A stretch of 64,000 nucleotides of DNA. Source: Balneolaceae bacterium. Its GTDB lineage: Bacteria; Bacteroidota; Rhodothermia; Balneolales; Balneolaceae. The stretch covers positions 682,001 to 746,000 of the forward strand of contig JAEPQE010000002.1 in NCBI GenBank assembly GCA_017640665.1, read 5' to 3'. Positions 26,143-35,267 of this stretch are shown here, piece by piece (the stretch's first letter is position 1; every line of letters starts with the position of its first letter). The translations under genes and the position numbers were made by a program. The notes under the pieces were generated by a model that searched no databases, was not told the origin of the DNA, and saw only the letters and a list, made by a program, of their open reading frames with translations.

Positions 26143-27987
26143 TTAATCTTTCTCAAAAATAATTTTCTCAGTCCATTCGGGCTGATCTTCTTTTGCAAAA
26201 ACATACTCACCTATTACCAGATAATCCATCTCGGTATTCATAAAACACCGGTATGCATCTTCAGGAGTACAAACAATCGGTTCTCCACGCACATTGAAAC
26301 TGGTATTCACAACCATTCCACATCCCGTTTGATCTTTAAAAGCTGAAATCAGCTTCCAGTATTCCGGGTTAGTTTCTTTATGTACGGTCTGAATCCGAGC
26401 CGAAAAATCTATGTGAGTAATAGCTGGAAATTCAGAGCGTTTGACGGCTAGTTTCTCCCGTAAAGGCATTGCATTATATCCTTCGGGCAGCTTTTCTCGA
26501 AGCTCTTCCTTCACCGGCTGTACCAATAGCATATATGGAGAATCTGATTCCATTTCAAAATAAATCGAAACCTCTTCTGCTAACACAGATGGAGCGAATG
26601 GACGGAATGACTCTCGGTATTTGATTTTCAGATTCAACTTCTTTTGCATATCAGTTCTTCTAGGATCAGCTACAATACTTCTTCCTCCCAGTGCGCGAGG
26701 ACCAAATTCCATTCTTCCCTGAAACCATCCAACAACATTCCCTTCATCCAGAATCTTTGCTACTTTTGGATAAAGTTCTTTTTCATCTAACTGAACATAC
26801 TTCGGCTTGAATCTACGGAGAGCCCTTTCTACATCTAAAGAGTAAAACTCCGGACCGAGATAAGCACCTTGCATAGAGTCGGGTGATTCCGTTTTTCTGT
26901 CTTCCCCGAAATAAATATGTAAAGCCGCCAGAGCAGCCCCAACCGCTCCCCCGGCATCGCCTGCTGCGGGCTGGATGTAGACTTCATCAAAAATCCCTTC
27001 GTTCTGAAGCTTCCCATTAGCCACACAATTCAGTGCAACTCCTCCGGCCATACAGATTGCTTTTGCTCCTGTTAATTCTTTGGCATGGGCAGCCATTTTA
27101 ACCACAATTTCTTCCGTTACTTTCTGGATAGCCAGCGCGAGATCGGCTTCATGCTGCTGTAACTCTCCTTCCCCCTCACGCTTTGGAAATCCAAAGAGAG
27201 ACTCCCATTTCTTATCGTTCACCATCCGTAGTCCGGTCGCATAACTAAAATATTCCTGGTTCAGCCAGATCGAACCATCATCACGAATATCAACCAACTC
27301 TTCTTTTATTTTGGTGATGTACTCTTCCATGAGTTTTGAATCAGGATTACCGTACGGTGCTAGTCCCATTAGTTTATATTCTCCGGAGTTTACCTTAAAG
27401 CCAAGGAAATAGGTAAAAGCAGAATACAACAATCCAAGCGAGTGAGGAAATTGAAGCTCTTTTAACATGGTGATGTCCTTGCCTTTACCGTGACAAATAG
27501 AAGCCGTTGCCCACTCTCCGACCCCGTCAATCGTAAGGATTGCTGCTTCCTCATATTTGGATGGATAAAAAGCACTCGCGGCATGACTCAGGTGATGTTC
27601 CGGAAAAAGTAAATTAACTTCATCTTTCTTGTACTCGCCTACTTTCCTCAGCTCTTCATAAATGAGTCTTTTCAAAAACATCTTCTCTTTCAACCAAACC
27701 GGGATCGCAGTTATAAAAGAACGAATACCTCTTGGAGCAAAGGAAAGATAAGTCTCTAGCAATCGCTCAAATTTTAAAAAGGGCTTATCGTAGAAAACGA
27801 TGGCGTCCAGTTCATCTATAGAAAGCCCGGCGTGGTCCAGACAATAAGTAGACGCATGTACCGGAAAACCTTCATCATGTTTTTTGCGAGTAAATCGTTC
27901 TTCCTGAGCTGCTGCTACAATCTTTCCATTTTGTATTAAACAAGCTGCTGAATCGTGATAAAAAGCTGATATTCCGAGTATGTTCAT
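26143..27987 (-). CDS. Carbamoyltransferase (NodU/CmcH/TobZ family)
   Basis: A 614-aa enzyme that transfers carbamoyl from carbamoyl phosphate via carbamoyl-adenylate to a hydroxyl acceptor. The N-terminal Kae1-like domain shows MNILGISAFYHDSAACLIQN, EERFTRKKHDEGFP and LLFPEHHLSHAASAFYPS. The C-terminal YrdC-like domain shows WFQGRMEFGPRALGGRSIVA and NTSFNVRGEPIVCTPEDAYR. The acceptor is unknown: sugars, antibiotics or other small molecules are possible. The start at 27987 gives the canonical MNILGIS. It is the first gene of a cassette with DUF5989 and SxtJ. Confidence 0.92.
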   Translation of the reverse strand: MNILGISAFYHDSAACLIQNGKIVAAAQEERFTRKKHDEGFPVHASTYCLDHAGLSIDELDAIVFYDKPFLKFERLLETYLSFAPRGIRSFITAIPVWLKEKMFLKRLIYEELRKVGEYKKDEVNLLFPEHHLSHAASAFYPSKYEEAAILTIDGVGEWATASICHGKGKDITMLKELQFPHSLGLLYSAFTYFLGFKVNSGEYKLMGLAPYGNPDSKLMEEYITKIKEELVDIRDDGSIWLNQEYFSYATGLRMVNDKKWESLFGFPKREGEGELQQHEADLALAIQKVTEEIVVKMAAHAKELTGAKAICMAGGVALNCVANGKLQNEGIFDEVYIQPAAGDAGGAVGAALAALHIYFGEDRKTESPDSMQGAYLGPEFYSLDVERALRRFKPKYVQLDEKELYPKVAKILDEGNVVGWFQGRMEFGPRALGGRSIVADPRRTDMQKKLNLKIKYRESFRPFAPSVLAEEVSIYFEMESDSPYMLLVQPVKEELREKLPEGYNAMPLREKLAVKRSEFPAITHIDFSARIQTVHKETNPEYWKLISAFKDQTGCGMVVNTSFNVRGEPIVCTPEDAYRCFMNTEMDYLVIGEYVFAKEDQPEWTEKIIFEKD

Positions 27988-28116
27988 AGATTTTTCCAAT
28001 GGCGCAAAAGATAGTAAAAAGCTTCATCAAGCCAACGACTTTGTTTTTTTTAGCTTCCTACACTTTTGTACCTTCTGTCCATAAGACTTATTTCATCTTT
28101 AGCATAAAAATCATTT

Positions 28117-28998
28117 ATGATCATCTCAATGACGGGTTTTGGGCGAGGTGAGGCCGCTGATAACGGACTCAACGCTACAGTCGAACTCAAATCACTTAAT
28201 AGCCGGTATCTGGATATTACTACCCGGTTGCCTCAGCGACTTCAAAACAAAGAGCTCGCAATTAAAGAACTTGTTCAAAAGTTTGTCAGCCGGGGAAAGC
28301 TGAACATCACCGTGTATGTTTCTGAACAGGATTCGGGAGAACCCTCCATCCAGGTTGATGAAAAGAAAGCCAAAGCCTATGCGAAGTTATTGAATCAGCT
28401 CCGGGAAACAACCGGAATTGAAACTCCTTTGAACATCAAGAATATTACCAGTTTTAGTGATGTATTTGTAACCCCGGAAGAGGATGAAGAATCTCTTAAA
28501 AGGAAATGGGAGTTAGTTAAAAAAGCACTCGAAAATGGGCTTTCTAATTTGATGGAAATGCGCACCCAGGAAGGAAACCAGCTTAAACATGATCTAATTG
28601 ATAGAATTAACGCTATTGATGGAACTTTGGATGAAATCCTGGAAATTACGGAAAGCCGCAGCGAAGAAGTACGGAAAAAACTTCACGAACGAATCAAGCA
28701 ACTCATCGATGACGAAAATATTGATGAAGAACGCCTGGAGATGGAAGTGGTAATCATGGCGGATAAGATGGATATCACCGAAGAAACAGTACGTCTAAGA
28801 GCTCACTTAAAATTCTTTATAGAAGCTATTGAGCAACCTGAACCCGCCGGAAGGAGACTAAATTTTCTTACTCAGGAAATCAATCGGGAACTAAACACTA
28901 TTGGTTCCAAAGCGAATGATTCCGGTATTGCCCATCATGTGGTAAAAGCAAAAGAGATGCTGGAACAAATCCGTGAACAAGTACAAAACGTTGAATAG
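28117..28998 (+). CDS. yicC: YicC family endoribonuclease
   Basis: A 293-aa protein starting MIISMTGFGRGEAADNGLNA, the YicC signature (SMTGFGR), with ELKSLNSRYLDI next. The C-terminal DUF1732 region includes DENIDEERLEMEVVIMADKM, FFIEAIEQPEPAGRRLNFLT and QEINRELNTIGSKANDSGIA. Family members have endoribonuclease activity linked to sRNA turnover in E. coli. It heads a conserved run yicC-gmk-rpoZ-coaBC, a common bacterial order. Confidence 0.93.
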   Translation: MIISMTGFGRGEAADNGLNATVELKSLNSRYLDITTRLPQRLQNKELAIKELVQKFVSRGKLNITVYVSEQDSGEPSIQVDEKKAKAYAKLLNQLRETTGIETPLNIKNITSFSDVFVTPEEDEESLKRKWELVKKALENGLSNLMEMRTQEGNQLKHDLIDRINAIDGTLDEILEITESRSEEVRKKLHERIKQLIDDENIDEERLEMEVVIMADKMDITEETVRLRAHLKFFIEAIEQPEPAGRRLNFLTQEINRELNTIGSKANDSGIAHHVVKAKEMLEQIREQVQNVE

Positions 28999-29020
28999 GA
29001 AAATTGAAAATGTAGAATTT

Positions 29021-29058
29021 AACATTAAAGATTGAAGCTCTTGCTAATCTTTAATGTT
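29021..29058. promoter_or_regulatory. 13-bp perfect inverted repeat between yicC and gmk
   Basis: AACATTAAAGATT (29021-29033) and AATCTTTAATGTT (29046-29058) are perfect complements around a 12-nt loop, ending 20 bp before the gmk start. There is no U-tract, so it is not a standard terminator. It may be an mRNA hairpin affecting gmk translation or processing, or a small repeat. Confidence 0.45.
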
Positions 29059-29078
29059 GAATCTTAAATTTTGAATCA

Positions 29079-29651
29079 TTGGAAAAAGGTAAACTCATCA
29101 TACTAGCAGCGCCCAGCGGAAGTGGGAAATCAACTCTGGCAAAAATGTTGTTTGATGACTTCGAAGAGTTGAAGTTCTCGATATCTGCAACAACCCGATC
29201 CCCTCGTAAAGATGAAGTAAATGGAGTGCATTATCACTTTTTGAGTAAGGAAGATTTCCAGAAAAGAATTGACGCAGAAGACTTTCTGGAGTGGGAGGAA
29301 TTCTACAGTGGAACCCGATATGGAACACTGCGATCAGAAGTTGATAAGAAGCTAGAAACAGGCTATTTTATTCTGCTTGACGTCGACGTGAAAGGAGCGG
29401 TAAATGTGAAACGGATCTATGGTGATGATAGCCTTAGTTTATTCATTCAACCCCCATCACTTAAGGTGTTAAAACAGCGTTTAGAAGCCCGAGGTACTGA
29501 AAATGAATATTCACTGGGTCTCAGACTCGAACGCGCAAGCGAAGAACTTGAATACGCTGATCAATTTGATCAGGTAATTATTAATGATGATTTGGACACT
29601 GCATATGCTCAGGTTAAGCACGCAGTATCGAAATTTATGAATCTTATTTAA
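29079..29651 (+). CDS. gmk: Guanylate kinase
   Basis: A 190-aa kinase phosphorylating GMP to GDP. The P-loop is LAAPSGSGKSTLAKML, and the GMP-binding region contains SATTRSPRKDEVNGVHYHFL and LEWEEFYSGTRYGT. The lid region is seen at RLEARGTENEYSLGLRLERA. The frame opens at TTG 29079 (MEKGKLIILAAPSGSGKS), and the next ATG would delete the P-loop, so TTG is the start. Fourth-base spacing to rpoZ (9 bp) supports one operon. Confidence 0.93.
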   Translation: MEKGKLIILAAPSGSGKSTLAKMLFDDFEELKFSISATTRSPRKDEVNGVHYHFLSKEDFQKRIDAEDFLEWEEFYSGTRYGTLRSEVDKKLETGYFILLDVDVKGAVNVKRIYGDDSLSLFIQPPSLKVLKQRLEARGTENEYSLGLRLERASEELEYADQFDQVIINDDLDTAYAQVKHAVSKFMNLI

Positions 29652-29660
29652 TCAGAAATT

Positions 29661-29951
29661 ATGCCGATTCGTACCCTTGACATTGAAAAGCTTAAAGAAG
29701 TAACTGGTAACAAATACGAGTTATTGGTAATTATGGCGAAAAGAGCTCGCCAACTTGCTGCACAAGAGAAACTAGAGCTGGACGAAAAGCTTCAATATTT
29801 TGAAGGTTTTGACGACGACGACGAGTTCTCTTTCAACGAAGAGCAAGAGCAAATCTCAAAAGCTTTTGAGAAACTTCCACATGCTGTGCAGCGTTCTGTA
29901 TCAGAGATGGAAGAAGACACAATTTATTACCGTCGACCAGAAACTGAATAA
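29661..29951 (+). CDS. rpoZ: DNA-directed RNA polymerase omega subunit
   Basis: A 96-aa protein with the omega N-terminal pattern MPIRTLDIEKLKEVTGNKYE, then LLVIMAKRARQLAA, which binds the beta' subunit tail and aids assembly. It has a Bacteroidota/Rhodothermota-type acidic C-terminal extension (FDDDDEFSFNEEQEQ). It lies between gmk and coaBC with gaps of 9 and 3 bp, the usual operon position for rpoZ. Confidence 0.9.
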   Translation: MPIRTLDIEKLKEVTGNKYELLVIMAKRARQLAAQEKLELDEKLQYFEGFDDDDEFSFNEEQEQISKAFEKLPHAVQRSVSEMEEDTIYYRRPETE

Positions 29952-29954
29952 TTT

Positions 29955-31151
29955 ATGCTCTCCGGTAAACGCATCATTCTGGGTGTAACCGGAGGTATTG
30001 CAGCCTATAAAGCTGTATTTTTACTCAGAGAATTTCAAAAAGCGGGAGCCGAAGTTAGAGTCACAATGACTCCTTCAGCCACCCGCTTTGTTGGTTTAGA
30101 GACCTTTGCTTCCCTTTCCGGTCATGATGTAGCTGTAGATATTTTTCCTGAAGAACAAGAAAGTGCCACAGAATGGACGCGCCATATAAACTGGGGAGAA
30201 TGGGCTGATTTGTTTATAATAGCTCCATGTACAGGAAATACACTTGCTAAAATAGCGAATGGGATTTCCGATAATATGCTCACTGCAACCGTTCTTGCAG
30301 CCCGATCACCACTTTTGATTTGCCCAACAATGGACGGCGAGATGTATGAATCCCCTTCCGTCTCAGAAAACTTAAAGAAAGTACAAAAGTTCGGATATCA
30401 TATTCTTGAGCCAGAGTCCGGTTTTCTGGCCAGTGGGTTAGAAGGAAAAGGCAGACTGCCGGAAATAGAATCCATCCTCAAAAAAGCCGGTGCGATTATC
30501 GGTTCGATTAAAGGGCCGTTAGAAGGGAAAAAAGTGGTTGTTACTGCTGGTCCAACCCGAGAATTTATTGACCCGGTTCGATTCATCTCCAATCCAAGTT
30601 CAGGAAAAATGGGTTTTGCAATGGCGAAAGCAGCGCTGAGGCTGGGTGCTGAAGTTACTTTGATTCACGGACCTGTTTCTTTGAAAACACCAGAAGGTGT
30701 TGTTTCTAGAAGCATCATCAGCGCAGAAGATCTATATAATGCTGTCCAACAAAAGGCGGATGCCGATGTGATTATTATGGCGGCAGCAGTATCTGACTTC
30801 ACCCCTACTGAAACCTTCGATCACAAAGTGAAAAAAGGACATGGAGAGAGTTCCATCAACCTGAAAAGTACTACCGATATCCTTTCCTGGTTAGGAGAAC
30901 GAAAGCCGGATCATCAAACTTTGATTGGTTTTGCGATGGAGACCGAGAATCTTATTGAGAACGCCGGTTCCAAGCTCGAAAGAAAAAAAGCAGACTGGAT
31001 TATCGCTAATTCTCTATCGAATAAAGACACTGGTTTTGAAGCTGATACTAATCATGTTCATGTACTTGGAAAAGGCTCTGAGAATGAATTTAAGGGCACC
31101 AAGCAGGAAGTTGCGGAAAGAGTGTTGAAATTCATATTCGATTCTGAGTAA
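29955..31151 (+). CDS. coaBC: Bifunctional phosphopantothenoylcysteine decarboxylase/synthetase
   Basis: A 398-aa bifunctional enzyme for two steps of coenzyme A synthesis. The CoaC flavoprotein half shows [20 protein letters not shown], the PPC-binding ASLSGHDV, and the PXMNXXMW-like region as [14 protein letters not shown]. The CoaB half begins near residue 190 ([20 protein letters not shown] and [20 protein letters not shown]), with [18 protein letters not shown] and GFAMET near the end. The CoaC PXMNXXMW motif is [10 protein letters not shown] here; Asn is replaced by Asp, a deviation worth noting. panB at 33967 belongs to the same pathway. Confidence 0.93.
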   Translation: MLSGKRIILGVTGGIAAYKAVFLLREFQKAGAEVRVTMTPSATRFVGLETFASLSGHDVAVDIFPEEQESATEWTRHINWGEWADLFIIAPCTGNTLAKIANGISDNMLTATVLAARSPLLICPTMDGEMYESPSVSENLKKVQKFGYHILEPESGFLASGLEGKGRLPEIESILKKAGAIIGSIKGPLEGKKVVVTAGPTREFIDPVRFISNPSSGKMGFAMAKAALRLGAEVTLIHGPVSLKTPEGVVSRSIISAEDLYNAVQQKADADVIIMAAAVSDFTPTETFDHKVKKGHGESSINLKSTTDILSWLGERKPDHQTLIGFAMETENLIENAGSKLERKKADWIIANSLSNKDTGFEADTNHVHVLGKGSENEFKGTKQEVAERVLKFIFDSE

Positions 31152-31160
31152 CATCTCTGA

Positions 31161-31580
31161 ATGAAGTCTTCTAAGAAAATCATCTCGGTTCTTTTACTTT
31201 TCGCATGTATTCTAAGTGGGATCATCCTTGCTTATACTCCTTCATTCGTTCCAAATAAAATTACTACCGGAGCCGAATTGGATTCCTTGATTCAGCTTTC
31301 TCTGGATGAAGCGAACCTCTTTAATGAACATATTCGGGTATATAACATAGAAATGGATTCCAGCTTTTCCCGGAAAGTATACCGGGTGCGGGTACCTTCC
31401 ACTTTTTCAAAAACCTCTTTTCATTTAGATTTACATGAACGTCTCTACCCAATGGGTTTCACCTCTCCTACCAGGGTTGTATTTCCTGAACGAGATATGA
31501 ATATTTACGTTGAGCACGAAGGCACTATTTTCAGGACTATTCGAATGATAACTGATAACTCTATTCTAAATGAGGAATAA
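31161..31580 (+). CDS. Hypothetical protein with N-terminal membrane helix
   Basis: A 139-aa protein that I do not recognise. The N-terminal helix (IISVLLLFACILSGIILAY) anchors or exports it. The rest has an alternating pattern EHIRVYNIEMDSSFSRKVYR, VRVPSTFSKTSFHLDLHERL and PERDMNIYVEHEGTIFRTIR. It is sited between coaBC (9 bp) and a lipase gene (3 bp) on the same strand, so it is likely part of the yicC operon or its own two-gene unit. Confidence 0.6.
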   Translation: MKSSKKIISVLLLFACILSGIILAYTPSFVPNKITTGAELDSLIQLSLDEANLFNEHIRVYNIEMDSSFSRKVYRVRVPSTFSKTSFHLDLHERLYPMGFTSPTRVVFPERDMNIYVEHEGTIFRTIRMITDNSILNEE

Positions 31581-31583
31581 TGT

Positions 31584-32435
31584 ATGGCTGAGGGAAGTGC
31601 GCTACTGAAACGGTTCAAACTACAGGAATTTCCGCAACCCGAGGTTCTTCATACTAAATTTCCCATTTTTCTTTGCCATGGCTTTGGAGCAATTGGTTCG
31701 CTGGTAAAACCTTCTCCACTTCACGACCCTTGTATGTTGATGAGGGAGCACGGCATTCCTGCTTTTGCACCCAATGTGGTTCCTTATGCATCTATAGAAA
31801 CCAGAGCCCGAAATTGGGTTCGACTTATCAATCAGGTATGTGATGAGCATGGGTATGAAAAAGTAAATGTAATTGCGCATAGCATGGGCGGATTAGATAT
31901 GAGACATGCATTATCGCATTTAGAAATTAATCAAAAAGTTGCATCACTCACCACGGTGGCAACTCCTCATCGTGGGACCTATCTCGCTGATCTGATTCTT
32001 AAAACTCCTGAAATTATTACCGAGCGGCTCAGTGATGTAGTCGACTGGTTTGGAGACAGTGTATATCCCAGAGAGAAAAGTGAGGTATTAAGCTCCGTGG
32101 AACAGCTTTGCCGGGGATATATTCAGAATGAGTTCAATCCTGAAAATCCTGATCTCAATGGATTTCCCTACTTCTCTTACAGCGCCGCTGTTGGGAAAGG
32201 CACTAATTACTCGTTAAATCCCGTGTTTTTGTTCCAAAATACTCAAATCTTTGCCCACGAGAACATCAACGATTCTTTTGTTTCTGTAGATAGTGCGAAA
32301 TGGGGAACCCACCTTGGTACCATTGCGCTTTCACACATGAATCAAATTAACGTTCAGGTAGGCAAAGAAGCTAAACCACGCTATTACGACTTCTGGGTTG
32401 GTTCGGTGAAAAGATTAGCTGAGATGGGGTTTTGA
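31584..32435 (+). CDS. Triacylglycerol lipase-like alpha/beta hydrolase
   Basis: A 283-aa protein of the alpha/beta hydrolase fold. The nucleophile elbow is VIAHSMGGLDMRHAL with Ser100, and the oxyanion HG motif is PIFLCHGFGAIG. VATPHRGTYLADLIL matches bacterial lipase family I and lipase class 2 patterns. The C-terminal His may be the one in HLGTIALSHMNQIN. There is no signal peptide, so it is cytoplasmic unless exported otherwise. It overlaps no gene and ends the cluster at 32435, followed by a palindromic repeat. Confidence 0.8.
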   Translation: MAEGSALLKRFKLQEFPQPEVLHTKFPIFLCHGFGAIGSLVKPSPLHDPCMLMREHGIPAFAPNVVPYASIETRARNWVRLINQVCDEHGYEKVNVIAHSMGGLDMRHALSHLEINQKVASLTTVATPHRGTYLADLILKTPEIITERLSDVVDWFGDSVYPREKSEVLSSVEQLCRGYIQNEFNPENPDLNGFPYFSYSAAVGKGTNYSLNPVFLFQNTQIFAHENINDSFVSVDSAKWGTHLGTIALSHMNQINVQVGKEAKPRYYDFWVGSVKRLAEMGF

Positions 32436-32463
32436 GTCCTTTTTAGAAAACCTTTGCTTCCTA

Positions 32464-32547
32464 TCATTTCGAATCCTCCGAAGGAGGTGAGAAATCTAAA
32501 GAGATTCTTATGGGCAACCTTTAGATTTCTCGCTCTGATCGAAATGA
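32464..32547. repeat. Palindromic intergenic repeat, family A
   Basis: A nested palindrome: outer TCATTTCGA (32464-32472)/TCGAAATGA (32539-32547) and inner GAGAAATCTAAAG (32489-32501)/CTTTAGATTTCTC (32519-32531). Both arm pairs are perfect, so a long cruciform or hairpin can form. Partial copies are at 43190-43224 and 8566-8592. It is typical of dispersed intergenic repeats in Bacteroidota-like genomes. Confidence 0.75.
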
Positions 32548-32627
32548 CTAGATTAGCGATTGAATACTGCCTCCATTAAGGGTATTTTTAGAATTCATAA
32601 TTACATTCATTTCTAGCCCGCATCTTA

Positions 32628-33182
32628 ATGAAATTCAACCCCTGGCATCACGTTCATTATGGTGATCATGCCCCTATTGTTGTTAAAGGTATTATTGAGA
32701 TTCCAAAGAACTGCAGAGCCAAATACGAACTCGACAAGGAATCAGGGATGTTACTAATGGATCGTGTTCTTTACTCTTCCATCAACTATCCGGCAAATTA
32801 TGGATTTATCCCCAGAACGTATTGTGACGATAAAGATCCTCTGGATATTTTAGTTCTCTCACAGATAGAAATTGTTCCAATGTGTCAGGTAGAGGCTAAG
32901 GTAATAGGAGTTATGCGTATGTTAGATGGCAATGAAATGGATGACAAAATTATTGCTGTTGCCTCAAATGATATGAGTGTTAATCATTACGATGATATCC
33001 GTGACCTTCCCAAACATTCTCTCAGAGAGTTGAGAAGCTTTTTTGAGGATTATAAGAAACTGGAGAACAAATCAGTTCTGGTAGAAGATTTTCAAGGCAA
33101 GGATGTAGCTCAGGAAGTTGTACGCCAGTCAATTGACGATTATAAAAACCTGATCAAGAAAAAATCAAAAAGTGAAGCATAG
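32628..33182 (+). CDS. ppa: Inorganic pyrophosphatase
   Basis: A 184-aa soluble family I pyrophosphatase, which hydrolyses PPi to drive biosynthesis. The active-site signature is [10 protein letters not shown], with [19 protein letters not shown] at the N-terminus and [20 protein letters not shown] nearby. The C-terminal region [25 protein letters not shown] is that of bacterial hexameric-type enzymes. It converges with the minus-strand surE with a 20-bp gap. Confidence 0.94.
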   Translation: MKFNPWHHVHYGDHAPIVVKGIIEIPKNCRAKYELDKESGMLLMDRVLYSSINYPANYGFIPRTYCDDKDPLDILVLSQIEIVPMCQVEAKVIGVMRMLDGNEMDDKIIAVASNDMSVNHYDDIRDLPKHSLRELRSFFEDYKKLENKSVLVEDFQGKDVAQEVVRQSIDDYKNLIKKKSKSEA

Positions 33183-33202
33183 ATTATATCGTATTACATA
33201 AT

Positions 33203-33967
33203 CTAAAAATCTTCCTCTCCGAGTTTTCTCAGTAAATCATAATCGGTAAGATCGTACTGGATGGGAGTAACCGCAGCAAATCCTTCATTCAGAATATGGA
33301 TATCCGCATCATTTCCATCATCCAGTAGCTCGAATTTCCCGGTAAGCCAGTAGTAAGGACGGTTGAATGGATCTTTACGTCCTTCATACTCTTCCACATA
33401 ACGACTGTCTGCCATTCGTGCCCACTTAATTCCTTTAATTGGACCCGAAGGCGCATTCACATTCATGGTAACCCCTTTAGGGAGTCCTTTATCCAGAACC
33501 AACTCAACCACTCTTCTTGCTGCCTCCCGACTTCCTGAAAGATCGGCCTCGTTGTCATAATCAGTACAACTTACAGCAATGGATGGATAACCTAAAACAG
33601 TTCCTTCTGTGGCGGCACTTACGGTACCTGAATAAAGAATATTGATACCTGCATTACTACCATGGTTGATCCCACTCAAAACTAAATCAGGTTTTACGTC
33701 GAGAAGTTGATCATGGGCAAGTTTTACGCAATCGGCTGGAGTCCCATTAATAGCGTATCCTTCAAAACGTTCAGCTATTTTAAGCTTTTGAGCCCGTAAA
33801 GGCGTTTCGATAGTAATAGCATGCCCAACCGCACTTTGCTGCCGATCGGGTGCAACGATAATCACATCTCCGAATTCAGCGGCTACTTCAGCCAGAACTT
33901 TAATTCCATTTGAATAAATTCCATCGTCGTTACTTACAAGAATCAGGGGCTTTTTTGAATCACTCAT
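33203..33967 (-). CDS. surE: 5'/3'-nucleotidase SurE
   Basis: A 254-aa nucleotidase of the SurE family, a metal-dependent survival protein. The N-terminal metal motif is LVSNDDGIYSNGIKVLAE (Asp14, Asp15), with APDRQQSAVGHAITIETPL, and then SGINHGSNAGINILYSGTVS followed by AATEGTVLG. The start codon overlaps the panB stop by 1 bp (TAATG), indicating coupling. It ends the minus-strand run from comF. Confidence 0.94.
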   Translation of the reverse strand: MSDSKKPLILVSNDDGIYSNGIKVLAEVAAEFGDVIIVAPDRQQSAVGHAITIETPLRAQKLKIAERFEGYAINGTPADCVKLAHDQLLDVKPDLVLSGINHGSNAGINILYSGTVSAATEGTVLGYPSIAVSCTDYDNEADLSGSREAARRVVELVLDKGLPKGVTMNVNAPSGPIKGIKWARMADSRYVEEYEGRKDPFNRPYYWLTGKFELLDDGNDADIHILNEGFAAVTPIQYDLTDYDLLRKLGEEDF

Positions 33968-34797
33968 TAACTGCTGTACTGCTCCTCAGAATTAGGAAAA
34001 TCTTTACTTTTTACGTCTTTAATATAGCTTTGGACAGCCTCTGTCATTACCGAATGGATGTTAGCATACCGGCGAAGGAACCTTGGACTAAAATCTTTAT
34101 TCATTCCCAGCATATCATGAATTACCAACACCTGCCCATCACAACCTGCTCCAGCCCCAATACCGATCGTGGGAATCGAAAGTTCTTTAGAAACCTTTTC
34201 GGCTAGAATTGCAGGAATCTTTTCCAACACAATCGAAAAGCAGCCTGCTTCTTCAAGCAACTTTGCATCTTCGATTAATGCTTCCGCTTCGTGCTCTTCT
34301 TTAGCTCTTACTTTGTAGGTCCCGAATTTGTAAATACTTTGCGGAGTTAATCCCAAATGCCCCATAACCGGAATTCCTGCATCTACAATCTTCTTTACAG
34401 TGTTAATTATGGATTTACCTCCCTCCATCTTCACTGCATGTGCCCCGGCCTCTTTCATCATTCGCCCGGCAGAAATTAGTGCTTCTTTTGGGGTTACCTG
34501 ATAACTCATAAACGGTAAGTCAGCGATCACCAAGGCTCTATCAACTCCACGAACCACACAAGAAGTATGGTAAATCATATTTTCTAAGGTGATGGGAACC
34601 GTTGTTTCAAAACCCGCCATCACATTACTCGCCGAATCTCCCACTAAAATGATATCAATCCCCGCCTGATCCACAATCTGAGCCATCGTAAAATCATAAG
34701 CTGTAAGCATAGAGATTTTCTCTCCATTCTTTTTCATTTCTACCACGGTTTGGGTAGTAATTTTTGCAGGACGATTTGATCCGGTTTGGGTGCTCAT
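33967..34797 (-). CDS. panB: 3-methyl-2-oxobutanoate hydroxymethyltransferase
   Basis: A 276-aa enzyme making ketopantoate for pantothenate and CoA. Seen motifs are [40 protein letters not shown] (metal Asp in VGDS), KMEGGKSI and [13 protein letters not shown]. The C-terminal [20 protein letters not shown] is also typical. The first 20 residues ([12 protein letters not shown]) are a usual extension. It lies 1 bp from fabZ and 1 bp from surE, so a single transcript is very likely. coaBC at 29955 acts later in the same pathway. Confidence 0.95.
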   Translation of the reverse strand: MSTQTGSNRPAKITTQTVVEMKKNGEKISMLTAYDFTMAQIVDQAGIDIILVGDSASNVMAGFETTVPITLENMIYHTSCVVRGVDRALVIADLPFMSYQVTPKEALISAGRMMKEAGAHAVKMEGGKSIINTVKKIVDAGIPVMGHLGLTPQSIYKFGTYKVRAKEEHEAEALIEDAKLLEEAGCFSIVLEKIPAILAEKVSKELSIPTIGIGAGAGCDGQVLVIHDMLGMNKDFSPRFLRRYANIHSVMTEAVQSYIKDVKSKDFPNSEEQYSS

Positions 34798-34798
34798 T

Positions 34799-35230
34799 CT
34801 ATCCTTCTTTAGGAACGATCGCTGCTGAAGCTTCTAATTCACATGCTACTTCTCCGTGCACAGTAGCTTTACCTACCATGGTTACAAAATTACGTCGCAT
34901 AGAACCAAGTTCAACCTCAAGCACTAATTGATCTCCCGGAACAACCTGTCTTCTGAACTTACATTTATTAATTCCGGTAAATACCATCAATTGAGTTTCC
35001 GGATCAGCTTTTTTTGTCATTAACATGATTGCTCCTGCCTGAGCTAATGCTTCAACCTGAAGTACTCCCGGCATAATTGGTTGCCCGGGAAAGTGACCAT
35101 TAAAAAACTCTTCGTTAGCTGTTACATTTTTAATGGCTTTGATGTTTTCATCACCCATTTCCAACACACGATCAACCAGTAAAAAAGGATAACGGTGCGG
35201 TATAATCTTCTTAATATCTTCTATATTCAT
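34799..35230 (-). CDS. fabZ: 3-hydroxyacyl-ACP dehydratase FabZ
   Basis: A 143-aa hot-dog fold dehydratase of type II fatty acid synthesis. The active-site pair is His46 and Glu60 in [20 protein letters not shown]. The N-terminus [20 protein letters not shown] is characteristic. In many Bacteroidota FabZ is fused to LpxC; here it is a stand-alone form. It is followed at 1 bp by panB. The ATG at 35230 is 37 bp after the ubiE-type methyltransferase stop. Confidence 0.95.
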   Translation of the reverse strand: MNIEDIKKIIPHRYPFLLVDRVLEMGDENIKAIKNVTANEEFFNGHFPGQPIMPGVLQVEALAQAGAIMLMTKKADPETQLMVFTGINKCKFRRQVVPGDQLVLEVELGSMRRNFVTMVGKATVHGEVACELEASAAIVPKEG

Positions 35231-35267
35231 GTACTTGATTGATTTAATTTTGGGCGGGAATATACGA

